Assembly: GCF_001704295.1 (NCBI RefSeq)
Contig: NZ_CP012334.1
Span: 3,732,084 to 3,796,083, forward strand
From: Bordetella sp. H567
GTDB taxonomy: Bacteria > Pseudomonadota > Gammaproteobacteria > Burkholderiales > Burkholderiaceae_B
Direction: 5' to 3'
DNA length: 64,000 nt
The notes under the pieces are model-generated. The model was not told the DNA's origin and searched no databases. It saw only the letters and a program-made list of their open reading frames with translations. The stretch's first letter is position 1. Each line of letters begins with the position of its first letter. The position numbers were made by a program, and so were the translations under genes. Below, in pieces: positions 8,798 to 17,731 of this stretch.

Positions 8798-9562
8798 TTG
8801 CAAACGAATGCCATCCATCTGAACGGCCGTGCGGCCGTGGTCACCGGCGGCGCACAGGGCATCGGCCTGACGGTAGTGCGGCGCTTCCTGGAATCCGGCG
8901 CGCGCGTGGCGATCTGGGACATCAACGCCGACGCGCTGGCGAAGGTGAAGAAGGAGCTAGCCGACGCCGGCCACACGGTGCACACCGAACACGTCGATAT
9001 CGCCGACTACGCCAGCGTGGAGGCGGGCGTGGCGGGTACCCTGCGTGCCCTGGGCAAGCTGGAAATCCTGATCAACAACGCCGCCATCGTGGGCCCCAAT
9101 ACCACGCTGGCGGAGTATCCGCTGGACCAGTGGCGCAAGGTTATCGATATCGACGTCAACGGTACCTTCTACTGCTGCCGCGCGGTCGCGCCCGTCATGA
9201 TCGCGCAGAAGTACGGCCGCATCGTCAACGTGGCATCGATCGCCGGCAAGGAAGGCAATCCCAACGCGGCGGCGTACAGCTCGGCCAAGGCGGCGGTCAT
9301 CGCCATGACCAAGTCGCTGGGCAAGGAACTGGCCGGCCACGATATCGCCGTCAATTGCGTGACGCCCGCGGTCGCGCGCACGCCGGGCGCGATGGAGCAG
9401 CAATCGCCCGAGCATATCGCCTACATGCTGAGCCGCATCCCGCGCGGCCGCTTTCTTGAACTGCACGAAGCCGCCGCCATGATCGCCTGGCTGTCCAGCG
9501 AGGAAAACTCGTTCACCACGGGTGCGGTCTTCGACCTGTCCGGCGGACGCGCCACCTATTGA
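8798..9562 (+). CDS. SDR-family NAD(P)-dependent dehydrogenase
   Basis: Classical short-chain dehydrogenase, 254 aa. It has the cofactor motif TGGAQGIG (16-23), an acidic residue after beta-2 (DIN, pointing to NAD), NNAA (93-96) and the catalytic Ser147-Tyr160-Lys164 (YSSAK). The TTG at 8798 is the only sensible start: AAGGA lies 8 nt before it and no in-frame ATG is near. It sits between an importer and a fumarylacetoacetase-like hydrolase. The combination SDR + FAH hydrolase + SMP-30 lactonase resembles non-phosphorylated deoxysugar-acid routes such as L-fuconate degradation, but the substrate is inference only. Confidence 0.85.
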   Translation: MQTNAIHLNGRAAVVTGGAQGIGLTVVRRFLESGARVAIWDINADALAKVKKELADAGHTVHTEHVDIADYASVEAGVAGTLRALGKLEILINNAAIVGPNTTLAEYPLDQWRKVIDIDVNGTFYCCRAVAPVMIAQKYGRIVNVASIAGKEGNPNAAAYSSAKAAVIAMTKSLGKELAGHDIAVNCVTPAVARTPGAMEQQSPEHIAYMLSRIPRGRFLELHEAAAMIAWLSSEENSFTTGAVFDLSGGRATY

Positions 9563-9611
9563 ACTGCGGCGGGCCACCGCCTGCCGCCGCGTCGACGCGG
9601 CTTGCCGCCGA

Positions 9612-9642
9612 CCGTCCGGGCCGCGGCGCCGGACGGCGTTTT
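9612..9642 (+). terminator. Intra-operon hairpin with short T tract
   Basis: An 8-bp stem (CCGTCCGG/CCGGACGG) followed by CGTTTT in the 135-nt gap between the SDR and FAH genes. The T tract is short, so it may attenuate or only punctuate the operon rather than stop it. Confidence 0.45.
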
Positions 9643-9697
9643 CCATCCGGACGGCACACGGCCGCCCGGTGTTTTCATTCGCATAAGGGAGTCAAGG

Positions 9698-10540
9698 ATG
9701 AAGTTGCTACGCTACGGCGCCAAGGGGCAGGAAAAGCCGGGACTGCTGGATCCGCAAGGCCGCATACGGGACCTGTCCGGCCATATCGCCGACATCGGCG
9801 CGGCCGCCCTGTTGCCGGAAACGCTGGCTCGCCTGAAGGCGATCGATGCGGCGGCCCTGCCCCTGGTGCCGGGCACGCCGCGGCTGGGGCCCTGCGTGAC
9901 GGGCACGGGCAAGTTCATCTGCATCGGATTGAACTATTCGGACCACGCCGCGGAAACCGGCGCGACCGTGCCGCCGGAGCCCATCATCTTCATGAAGGCA
10001 ACCAGCGCCATCACGGGTCCGAACGATCCGATCGAAATCCCGCGCGGTTCGGAAAAGACGGACTGGGAAGTCGAGTTGGGCGTGGTCATCGGCAAGCCGG
10101 CGAAATACGTGAGCGAAAGCGACGCCATGTCGCACGTGGCCGGCTATTGCCTGATCAACGATGTGTCCGAACGCGCTTTCCAGGCCGAGCGCCAGGGCCA
10201 GTGGACCAAGGGCAAGTCCGCCGACACCTTCGGGCCCATCGGTCCGTGGCTGGTCACGCCCGACGAAATCGCGGATCCGCAGGCCTTGTCCATGTGGCTG
10301 GAAGTGAACGGCCACCGGTACCAGAACGGCAGCACGGCGACCATGGTGTACGGGGTGCGCTACCTGGTGTCCTACCTGTCGCAGTTCATGTCGCTACAGC
10401 CGGGGGACATCATTTCCACCGGTACGCCGCCCGGCGTGGGCCTGGGCCAGAACCCGCAGGTCTACCTGAAGCGCGGCGACGTCGTGACGCTGGGCATCGA
10501 AGGCCTGGGCACGCAGCGCCAGGACGTGGTCCAGGGATAA
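9698..10540 (+). CDS. Fumarylacetoacetate hydrolase-family protein
   Basis: FAH-fold enzyme, 280 aa; family members cleave C-C bonds of diketo acids or hydrate/decarboxylate related acids with a bound Mg/Mn. Seen: GLNYSDHA (77-84), metal ligands in DWEVELGVVIG (Glu124, Glu126) and NDVSER (Asp155), and the C-terminal GDIISTGTPPGVG motif. The ATG at 9698 follows an AAGGGAG. Best matches by eye are the ureidoglycolate-lyase-like / 2,4-diketo-3-deoxy-L-fuconate hydrolase branch. Its neighbours (SDR, SMP-30 lactonase, importer) fit degradation of a lactone-forming acid. Confidence 0.85.
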   Translation: MKLLRYGAKGQEKPGLLDPQGRIRDLSGHIADIGAAALLPETLARLKAIDAAALPLVPGTPRLGPCVTGTGKFICIGLNYSDHAAETGATVPPEPIIFMKATSAITGPNDPIEIPRGSEKTDWEVELGVVIGKPAKYVSESDAMSHVAGYCLINDVSERAFQAERQGQWTKGKSADTFGPIGPWLVTPDEIADPQALSMWLEVNGHRYQNGSTATMVYGVRYLVSYLSQFMSLQPGDIISTGTPPGVGLGQNPQVYLKRGDVVTLGIEGLGTQRQDVVQG

Positions 10541-10598
10541 ACAGAGCGGGAACGCGCCGGGCAACGCCGCGCCCCTATCCACCAGGAGGAGAACGACA

Positions 10599-11618
10599 AT
10601 GATGATGCGTCTTGCCACGGCGTGGGTTTCCCTCGCATTGCTGGCCGGCACGCCGCTGGCCGCGCGCGCCGACGGTGCCCCCGAAAAACCCAAGTTGCAC
10701 CTGGCGGCGGCCGGCGTCGGCTTTCCGTATCTGCCCTTCGTCATCGCCAGCAGCCGCGAGTATTTCAAGCAGGCCGGGTTGGAGGTCGATATCGGCGTAT
10801 ACAGCGGTGGCGCCAAGGCGCTACAAGCCCTGCTGGGCGGAAGCGCCGACTTCGTCGCCGGCGCGTATTCGAACACCATCACGATGGCGGTCAAGGGCCA
10901 GAAGCTGGTGTCCTTCGCCATCCAGGCCAACTGCCCCGGCTTTGTGTTCGGAGTCACCAAGGCCAGCCACGACAAGATCAAGTCCTATGCGGACCTGAAG
11001 GGCAAGCGCATCGGCGTGAGCTCGCCCGGCTCCAGCTTCCACATGGGCGTCAACTATCTGTTGAGCCGGGCCGGTGTGAAGCCCGACGAGGTATCCATCA
11101 TCGGCGTGGGTTCGTCCTCCGGCGCGGTCGCGGCGGCGCGCAGCGGCCAGGTGGACGCGATGATGTCCAACGACCCGGTGGCGACGATCCTGCAGGACAG
11201 CGGCGACCTGTTCCCGCTGGCCGCGATGCGCAGCCCCGAGGCGACACGGGCGACCCTGGGCGGCAACTATCCCGAAGCCGCCGTGTACGCCACCAAGGAC
11301 TTCATCGACAAGAATCCCAACACGGTACAGGCCATCGCCACCGCCATCGTCCGGGCCGAACAATGGCTGGCGCAGGCCACGCCCGCTCAGGTGGCGGCCG
11401 CTGTTCCGCCGGAATACGCGCTGGCCGACAAGGAAATCTTTGCCCAGGCGTTCACCAATATGCGGGCCTGCCTGTCGAGCGACGGCGTCATGACGGATGA
11501 GGCCGCGCAAACCGTGCGCAACGTCCTGGCCGCCTTCGACCCCGCCATCGCCGCGGCCAATATCGACCTGGATGCGACCTACACCAATCGATACGTCCAG
11601 AAGGTGCCCAAGCAGTGA
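10599..11618 (+). CDS. ABC transporter substrate-binding protein, NMT1/SsuA-like (second copy)
   Basis: Second periplasmic binding protein of the same family, 339 aa, with a signal peptide ending near ARA-D (~24) and an AGGAGGAG ribosome site. It is clearly paralogous to the first copy: shared blocks include GAYSNT.TMA.KGQKLV, DLKG.RIGVS.PGSS, VSIIGVG, NDPVAT.L.D.GDL and AAFDP.I.AA.IDL.ATY.NRYV. No second ATPase or permease accompanies it, so both proteins probably feed the same channel. The TGA overlaps the next ATG by one base. Confidence 0.86.
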   Translation: MMMRLATAWVSLALLAGTPLAARADGAPEKPKLHLAAAGVGFPYLPFVIASSREYFKQAGLEVDIGVYSGGAKALQALLGGSADFVAGAYSNTITMAVKGQKLVSFAIQANCPGFVFGVTKASHDKIKSYADLKGKRIGVSSPGSSFHMGVNYLLSRAGVKPDEVSIIGVGSSSGAVAAARSGQVDAMMSNDPVATILQDSGDLFPLAAMRSPEATRATLGGNYPEAAVYATKDFIDKNPNTVQAIATAIVRAEQWLAQATPAQVAAAVPPEYALADKEIFAQAFTNMRACLSSDGVMTDEAAQTVRNVLAAFDPAIAAANIDLDATYTNRYVQKVPKQ

Positions 11619-12556
11619 TGACGGCGGATACGGCGATGAGCGACTTCAAGGTAATTGCCAGCGGGCTGCAGTTTCCCGAAGGACCGGTGGCGCACGACGA
11701 CGGATCGGTCGTGCTGGTGGAAATCCAGCGCGAGACGATCAGCCGGGTCGCGCCGGATGGCAGCGTCCAGGTGTTGATCGAAACGGGCGGCGGGCCCAAC
11801 GGCCTGGCGGTGGGACCGGACGGTGCCTACTACGTGGCCAACAACGGCGGCTTCCTGTTCCAGACCATCGCGGGCTACAACCGTACGCGGGCCGGCATCC
11901 ATCCCGCCTACACCAGCGGACGGATCGAGCGTTTCGATCCGCGCACGGGCGAACTACGTACCTTGTACGACCGTTGCGGCGAGGCGCCTCTATGCGGCCC
12001 GAACGACTTGGTATTCGATAGCCGGGGCGGCTTCTATTTCACCGACTTCGGCAAGAACCGCAAACGCGACCGCGACCATGCGGGCCTGTACTATGCGCTG
12101 GCGGACGGATCGATGATCGTGGAGGTCGCTTATCCGCTGACCACCGCCAACGGCGTAGGGCTGTCGCCGGACGAGACCGTGGTGTACGTATCGGAAACCG
12201 AAACGGGCCGCGTGTGGGCCTTCGACCTGGACGCCCCCGGGCGGCCGCGCAAGCACCCCTTCCCTTCGCCCAACGGCGGTCGGCTGATATGCACGCTGCC
12301 CGGCTACCAGCGACTGGACAGCATGGCGGTGGATGTCCACGGCAATATCTGCGTGGGCACGCTGATCACCGGCTGCATCACGATCATCGCGCCATCGGGC
12401 GAAATTCTGCGCCAGGTCATGCTGCCGGACCCGATGGTCACCAACATCTGCTTCGGCGGACCGGACCGCAGGACCGCGTACATCACCTTGTCAGGAACGG
12501 GTCAGCTTATCGCCATGCCGTGGCCGGATCCGGGCCTGCGCCTGCCCTACGGCTGA
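11618..12556 (+). CDS. SMP-30/gluconolactonase-family lactonase
   Basis: Six-bladed beta-propeller lactonase family (SMP-30/gluconolactonase/LRE), 312 aa. Family segments: GLQFPEGPVAHDDGSV (N-terminal metal-site Glu), GGPNGLAVGPDG, CGPNDLVFDSRGGFYFTD, TTANGVGLSPDETVVYVSET and GTLITGCI...GEILRQVMLPDPMVTNICFGG. The metal-site Asn and Asp residues of NGLA, PNDLVFD and NGVGLSPD are kept. The ATG shares its A with the upstream TGA; an ATG at 11636 is possible. It would open a sugar-acid lactone; its tail overlaps the convergent LysR gene by 10 nt. Confidence 0.87.
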   Translation: MTADTAMSDFKVIASGLQFPEGPVAHDDGSVVLVEIQRETISRVAPDGSVQVLIETGGGPNGLAVGPDGAYYVANNGGFLFQTIAGYNRTRAGIHPAYTSGRIERFDPRTGELRTLYDRCGEAPLCGPNDLVFDSRGGFYFTDFGKNRKRDRDHAGLYYALADGSMIVEVAYPLTTANGVGLSPDETVVYVSETETGRVWAFDLDAPGRPRKHPFPSPNGGRLICTLPGYQRLDSMAVDVHGNICVGTLITGCITIIAPSGEILRQVMLPDPMVTNICFGGPDRRTAYITLSGTGQLIAMPWPDPGLRLPYG

Positions 12557-13461
12557 CGGCCGGCATCCTGGCTCTCGCTATGCTCGCTCAGATGCTTGAT
12601 GAGTAGCTGCACGGGGGCGGGCAAGGATTCGGCGTCGCGTACGCAGATCTTCCAGTGACGCATGGCCCAGTCCTCGTCCAACGGAACGGCGACCAGCGGC
12701 CCCGACGCGACATAGCGCGCGGCATGGTGTTCGGACACCAGCGCGATCCCGAGCCGCGCCTCGACCATGCTGCGCGCGGGTTCGAATCCATTGACCCGGA
12801 TGCGAAACCGCAAGGGGCAATCGAGGTCGGCCGCCGCGCGCAGCACCAGCGAATTCAAATAGCTGCCCGGCTGCGGGCCGACCAGCTCATGCTCGGCAAC
12901 CTGGCGGAAAGTCAGTTTGCGCGCCTTGGCCAGGACGTGGTCGGCGGTCATGATGACCACCAGCCGGTCGCTGTGATACGGATACACGCGCAGGCCCGGG
13001 ACCACCGCGTTGCCGCCGAAAATCCCGATGTCGGCTGCGTTCTCCGCCACCGCGCGCACGACTTCGGGGCTAAGGCTTTCCTGAAGATCGATGCGCAGGG
13101 CAGGATGCAGGGCCAGGAAGTCGCGGATATCGTTCGCGAGGTACTGGACGATGGTCGACAGGCTGGCGTGCAACCGTATCTGCCCCCGCAGGCCCTCCGC
13201 ATGGTCGAAGAGTTCGCTTTCCATCTGCGCCAGGTCGCGCAGGATCACGCGCGCATGGTTCAGCAGCGAATGCGCGGCCGGCGTCAATTCCAGGCCCTTG
13301 TTGCTACGCAGGAAGAGCGGCGTCTTCAGCATGTCTTCCATCTGCGAGATGCGCTTGCTGACCGCCGAGGGCGCGATGCTTTCCGCGTCCGCGGCGCGCG
13401 AGATATTCAGATGCTCGCAGACCGCGACGAACAGCTTGAGCGACAACAGATCGAAACGCAT
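12547..13461 (-). CDS. LysR-family transcriptional regulator
   Basis: A 304-aa LysR regulator: winged HTH at 1-60 (LLSLKLFVAVCEHLNISRAADAESIAPSAVSKRISQMEDML), then a periplasmic-binding-protein-like effector domain (about 90-295). The start has a strong GGAGGAGG. It is convergent with the transporter/lactonase operon rather than divergent from it, so control of that operon is plausible by proximity but not shown. Confidence 0.9.
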   Translation of the reverse strand: MRFDLLSLKLFVAVCEHLNISRAADAESIAPSAVSKRISQMEDMLKTPLFLRSNKGLELTPAAHSLLNHARVILRDLAQMESELFDHAEGLRGQIRLHASLSTIVQYLANDIRDFLALHPALRIDLQESLSPEVVRAVAENAADIGIFGGNAVVPGLRVYPYHSDRLVVIMTADHVLAKARKLTFRQVAEHELVGPQPGSYLNSLVLRAAADLDCPLRFRIRVNGFEPARSMVEARLGIALVSEHHAARYVASGPLVAVPLDEDWAMRHWKICVRDAESLPAPVQLLIKHLSEHSESQDAGRQP

Positions 13462-13815
13462 CAGCCTCCTCCAACGCCAGGGGCCCGCGCCGGGCGCCCA
13501 TCAACTTTTGCACGCGGCGTGTGAATGCGGCGCCGTCGGCCCCACGCGGCAAGACGGCTGCGCTCGCCGGCAATCCGCTGAACGGGCTACATGGCCGCCA
13601 CGTGGCGTCAGCACTATACAACGCGATGCGGCAGCGATATCCCGATGCGGCCCTAGCCAGTCGCCGACCGAAGGAGGGCCTGGACACCGCCCTGGACATT
13701 AGCCTACGGACAAGGGCGCCGTCCTCGTGCATGCCACCCCGAAAAATCACCGCTTGGCGGCGTATTGTTTGCTGGCAGACGCGCTTTGCTTTTCTCACGC
13801 CCCCCGGAGCCAACC
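13462..13815. other. Intergenic region upstream of LysR and a small gene
   Basis: A 354-bp divergent intergenic region. I see no convincing open reading frame, tRNA or clear promoter; regulatory sites for the LysR gene may lie here but none can be pointed to. Confidence 0.5.
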
Positions 13816-14079
13816 ATGAATCACCCGCAGCAGCTGTATATCGATTTGCGCACCACGGATCGGCTCATCGCCGAATGCCGGCATCAGCTTGAATGCCAAT
13901 ACCGGCTGATTGCGCGCCTGCGACAACAGCGCGGCCTGGCGTGGCGCGAACGGCTGCACGCGCGGACCATGGAGAAGCGGATGTCGGCGCTATGCGTGCA
14001 CCGCGATGCGTTGATCCAGGCGGTGGCGGCGCCGCAGGAGCCTGCTGGCCAGAACGTGCAGGGAAGCGACCCCGACTGA
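13816..14079 (+). CDS. Small hypothetical protein, helical
   Basis: An 87-aa protein from an ATG with GGAG 6 nt upstream (MNHPQQLYIDLRTTDRLIAE). It is rich in Arg, Gln, Leu and Ala, with no signal peptide or membrane segment, and looks like one long amphipathic helix or coiled coil (DRLIAECRHQLECQYRLIARLRQQ). I do not recognise a family. It ends inside a GC-rich inverted repeat (14069-14094). Confidence 0.55.
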   Translation: MNHPQQLYIDLRTTDRLIAECRHQLECQYRLIARLRQQRGLAWRERLHARTMEKRMSALCVHRDALIQAVAAPQEPAGQNVQGSDPD

Positions 14080-14216
14080 CCGCGGTGGTCGGGGTACCCA
14101 ACAGACCGGATACGGATAGAAAAAAACCCGATACGGACGCGCCTGGCCATGGCGGGGAGCGCCAAGGATGCCCGTTCGGACGCCAGCCCTGCCGGCCCCT
14201 TGCCGGCAGATGCAGC

Positions 14217-15428
14217 TCAGCAGGCCCGGCTGCCAGCCACGGCAGCGATCGCAGTGGCGCGGCGGCGCTGCAGCGTCACGGCCGCCAACCACAATGGCAT
14301 GGCGGCGATGGCTAGCAGGCTGCCCACCCAACCGGTGGATGTCCAGCCATAACCGGCGGCGATTGCCAGACCGCCAAGGAATGGGCCCAGTGCGTTGGCC
14401 GTATTGAAAGCGGAATGATTGAGGGCGGCGGCCAATCCCTGGGCGTCCTCCGCCACATCCATCAGCCGGGTCTGCAGCACCGTGGCCAGCGCGCCGCCCA
14501 GGCCGATCAGGAACACGGCCAGCATGATCAGCCAGACGTTGCCCGCCATGAAGGGAAACAGCGCCAGGACGGCCGCTGTCCACAGCAGCAGCAGGCCCGC
14601 GGTACGCATGATGGCGCGGTCGGCGTAAAGCGGCACGACCATGTTGCCCGCCGTCAACCCCACACCGAAGACGCTCAGCACCAGAGGTACCGTAGCGGCC
14701 GGCACGTGCGTCACGGCGGCCAGCGTGTCGGCCAGATAGGTATAGACCGCAAACAGCCCGCCGAAGCCGACTGCGCCGATGCCCAGCGTCAGCCATACCT
14801 GGCCGCGCCGCAACGCACTGAGTTCGCGCAGCGGGCTGGATGCGGGGTCGGCCGGTGTATCGGGCGCGAACAGCCGCACGCTGGTCATCGTCAGCAGCGC
14901 CAGCAGCGATACCAGCGCGAAGCTCCAGCGCCAACCGACGGCCTGGCCCAGCCAGTTGGCCAGCGGCACGCCCACGATGGTGGCGAACGTCAAGCCCAGG
15001 AACACGCGTCCCACCGCCACGGTGCGCCGGTTCGCCGGCACCAGCGAGCTGGCCACCAGCGACGCGATACCGAAATACGCGCCATGCGGCAGGCCGCTCA
15101 GGAAACGCGCCGCCAGCATCGCGTGATAGGTGGGCGCGACGGCGCTCAAGGCGTTGCCGATGGCGAACAGGCCCATCAGGAGGACCAGCAGCGTACGCCT
15201 GCGCAGTCTGGCGCCCAGCACCGCCAACACGGGCGCGCCGACCACGACCCCCAGCGCATAGGCACTGATCACGTGGCCCGCCGTTGGCGCATCGATGCCC
15301 AGGCTGGCCGCGAAGTACGGCAGCAGGCTCATCGTGGCGAATTCGGTGGTGCCGATGGCAAAGCTGCCGACGGCGAGCGCAAGAATGACGAGGCCGAGCC
15401 GAGGCGGCACGGCAGGCGTATCCATCAT
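14217..15428 (-). CDS. MFS transporter, AraJ/PbuE/drug-efflux type
   Basis: A 403-aa 12-helix major facilitator. The first helix carries FAIGTTEFATMSLLPYFAASLGI, typical of the DHA1 sugar/purine/drug exporters (SotB, AraJ, PbuE). The loop 2-3 motif is GARLRRRTLLV, and motif C-like sequences follow (SLVASSLVPANRR...GLTFATIVGVPLANWLGQAVGWRW). An AGGA lies 8 nt before the first of two ATGs. It is a single gene on its strand; the substrate cannot be inferred. Confidence 0.85.
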   Translation of the reverse strand: MMDTPAVPPRLGLVILALAVGSFAIGTTEFATMSLLPYFAASLGIDAPTAGHVISAYALGVVVGAPVLAVLGARLRRRTLLVLLMGLFAIGNALSAVAPTYHAMLAARFLSGLPHGAYFGIASLVASSLVPANRRTVAVGRVFLGLTFATIVGVPLANWLGQAVGWRWSFALVSLLALLTMTSVRLFAPDTPADPASSPLRELSALRRGQVWLTLGIGAVGFGGLFAVYTYLADTLAAVTHVPAATVPLVLSVFGVGLTAGNMVVPLYADRAIMRTAGLLLLWTAAVLALFPFMAGNVWLIMLAVFLIGLGGALATVLQTRLMDVAEDAQGLAAALNHSAFNTANALGPFLGGLAIAAGYGWTSTGWVGSLLAIAAMPLWLAAVTLQRRRATAIAAVAGSRAC

Positions 15429-15569
15429 GGGGAAGGTCCTGCATAGCGGTGAAAGCGGGATTGCTGCAGTGCAGCGACGCTATTTTACGCAGCTTGGCCG
15501 CGACTTCCCAAGGACGCCGATCGTGTCGCGGTTTGCGCGACATCCTCCCAGTGAGAGGAAGCGCCGCCG

Positions 15570-15911
15570 TTAGGCGGCAGCACGCAGCATGAAGTCCACG
15601 TGCACGGCGTCATACGGGAAGGCGACGCCCTCGCTGGATTGTTCCAGCACACCGGCATCGAGCAAAGCATGTACGTCGCCATGCACGCCTTTGACATCCC
15701 GTCGGACCCGCCGTGCCACCTCACGTATCGACATCGGGCCCTGCCCCGTCATGGCGCGCAGGATTTCCCAGCGCTTGGCGGTCAGGATCTTCCATAGAAG
15801 CTCGGGTGTCGCAAAGGAAATATGCGCGCCTTGGCGCTTGCCCTGAAGCGCGCCCAGCGTCCGACGCATGACGTCTTCGCGAGACGCTACAGACAAAGTT
15901 ACGGTCTTCAT
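15570..15911 (-). CDS. TumA-like antitoxin / HVO_A0114-family DNA-binding protein
   Basis: A 113-aa winged-helix protein: REVARRVRRDVKGVHGDVHALLDAGVLEQSSEGVAFPYDAVHVDFML is the DNA-binding half, preceded by SFATPELLWKILTAKRWEILRAMTGQGPMS. This arrangement is typical of the HVO_A0114-like antitoxins paired with TumE (DUF6516) toxins. The start at 15911 is chosen because ATGA overlaps the stop of the upstream toxin frame; an ATG at 15926 inside the toxin frame is possible. The toxin beside it is disrupted while this frame is intact, so it may persist as a stand-alone regulator. Confidence 0.78.
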   Translation of the reverse strand: MKTVTLSVASREDVMRRTLGALQGKRQGAHISFATPELLWKILTAKRWEILRAMTGQGPMSIREVARRVRRDVKGVHGDVHALLDAGVLEQSSEGVAFPYDAVHVDFMLRAAA

Positions 15912-16195
15912 ATCCTGGGCCTCCATTGGTCCACGTCGCGCCAGAAATCAGCGATCAACCTCTCGGGCGTAGTGACCGCGTAAGGGACTTCTTGATCGCC
16001 GATATGGCGATGATCGCCCTTGCCAGCTTCGTTGTCGTAGCGCAATACGCAAACGCCCTCCACCACATAGGTCAATCAGTACTTGAAGCAATGCATGGAC
16101 GCTGCCACGGGCGTCGTGACAGACCAGACGACAATTTCCACGAAAGAGCACTCCGTCAGATCGAAGCGCTCGCGCAACAGAAGATCGGCCCTCAT
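15908..16195 (-). pseudogene. TumE-like toxin (DUF6516) broken by an in-frame stop
   Basis: A 96-codon frame reads MRADLLLRERFDL...EIVVW...MHCFKY, then TGA (codon 40, 16076-16078), then continues in the same frame LTYVVEGVCVLRYDNEAGKG, DHRHIGDQEVPYA and ADFWRDVDQW. The post-stop part holds the family's strongest motif (V-LRYDNE-GKGDHRH). The family usually has Arg or another residue where the stop lies, so CGA to TGA is the simplest cause. Frame and length are otherwise perfect and the end overlaps the antitoxin ATG by 4 nt. A sequencing error is the main alternative. Confidence 0.75.
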
Positions 16196-16471
16196 GTTGG
16201 AGACAATACCAACACGCGCCGTTGTAGCTTACAACAACAGTGAAATTTAGGACAGTTTGACGGAGATGGTGACATTGCGACGCGCGATATGCGGCCCCGT
16301 CGACGATTACGCGTATGGCCTTTTTTAGGCACCGAACGAGGCGCTGTCGCTTTTTTTGCCAAGCGCCGCGGAATCCGTTTTGCGGTTTCCCGTTTGAAGT
16401 GGTTTTCTCCCCTCGCCTGCCATATTCTTTGCGCTGCCCTTTCCGTACCGACGCCATGCTGGAGCGCCACG

Positions 16472-17629
16472 ATGATGAGTTCCGATGCTTTGTCCGCCTT
16501 GGTCGCCAATATCTTCAATCCCAAGGTCGCGGCACCCGACCATCCTGAAACAGGCAAATGCGTGGGCTTCCTCATCGGCGTCACCATCAAAGGAGCCCGC
16601 TACTATTTCCGGCACGGCGACATCAGCCTGCAGGCGGGCGGCACCTTGCCGCCGAACCGCGACATCGTTTTCTTCATCGGATCGAACAGCAAGGTCTTCA
16701 CCGCCACCCTGCTTCCCCTCGCGGCGTCGCAGGCGGTAAATCCGGTCACCGGCGATACCTCGGTCGATTCCCTGCTGCCGGGCAACGTGACGTTCAGCCA
16801 ACCCGACGGGCAGGTCCTGCTGTGGCACCTGGCAACGCACAGCGCGGGGCTGCCCGATCCTGTATGCGGCTATCGCCCGCATTTCGGCGACTACCCGTTT
16901 TCCTCGCTGACAAAATTCCTGGACACTTTCCAGCCGCCCTATGCGCCTGGCCAGTGGTGGGAGTACAGCAATCCCGGGTTCGCCCTGCTGGGCGACGTGC
17001 TTTCCCACGCCTATATGACGGCTAGCCAGAGCGCCGATTGGGACAGCACTTACCAGCAATGGCCGGCGCTTATCCGGCAGCAGCTGACCGAGCCCTTGGG
17101 CATGCAGTCCACCCAGGTGGACTATTCCACGGTGGCCAGCCGCGTGGCGCAAGGCTACAACTACACCGACCACGGCGGCACGCCCGCATATACACCCATC
17201 GATCCACCCAAGTGGGGACTGCAATCGGCGGCCCTGGCGGCGGGAGCGCTGTCTTCCACGCTGGACGACATGCTGACGTTTCTGGAAGCGCAGATCGATC
17301 CGTCGTCGGTGGCCGATACCGCGCTGGGCGATGCCATCGCCGCCACGCAGCAGCCATGGCCGGCCTCCAATTCGCTGTCGATGGGCCTAGGCTGGCAGTT
17401 GTCGAACGATTATCTGGACAAGAACGGCGCGCTGCCGGGCTACAACAGCTACATGGCCTTCGATCCCGGCGCGAAGATCGGTGTGTTCGTCCTTGGAAAT
17501 ACGAACGGGGACGCCGCGGGCGCGGGCGTCGATAGCGGCGGACGCACGCTGCTGGGCAAGATCCGCGGCACCGTCGCGGCGCCTTCGAAGTTTCCCAAGC
17601 CTGGAACAGCCCCCACGTGCCCGGGCTGA
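16472..17629 (+). CDS. Serine hydrolase, beta-lactamase/penicillin-binding-protein fold
   Basis: A 385-aa member of the class C beta-lactamase/D-aminopeptidase/esterase superfamily. It has SxxK (Ser71-Lys74 in FIGSNSKVFT), WHLATHSAGLPD (120-129), Tyr-Ser-Asn (165-167, YSNPGF) and a C-terminal LPGYNSYMAFDP segment. The ATG at 16472 has GGAG 7 nt upstream. No signal peptide follows that start; the frame extends upstream through a hydrophobic stretch (SPLACHILCAALS) that lacks a good start but could be an export signal. It is followed by a sedolisin gene on the same strand. Substrate unknown. Confidence 0.82.
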   Translation: MMSSDALSALVANIFNPKVAAPDHPETGKCVGFLIGVTIKGARYYFRHGDISLQAGGTLPPNRDIVFFIGSNSKVFTATLLPLAASQAVNPVTGDTSVDSLLPGNVTFSQPDGQVLLWHLATHSAGLPDPVCGYRPHFGDYPFSSLTKFLDTFQPPYAPGQWWEYSNPGFALLGDVLSHAYMTASQSADWDSTYQQWPALIRQQLTEPLGMQSTQVDYSTVASRVAQGYNYTDHGGTPAYTPIDPPKWGLQSAALAAGALSSTLDDMLTFLEAQIDPSSVADTALGDAIAATQQPWPASNSLSMGLGWQLSNDYLDKNGALPGYNSYMAFDPGAKIGVFVLGNTNGDAAGAGVDSGGRTLLGKIRGTVAAPSKFPKPGTAPTCPG

Positions 17630-17731
17630 ATCGTCCTAGACGCCGGACGCATCGACGCTTCTTACCATCGCACCGTCGCCACGCATCGGCCGGCATGAGA
17701 CGCACGGCCTTGCTCCATTGCCCCGGGAGAA

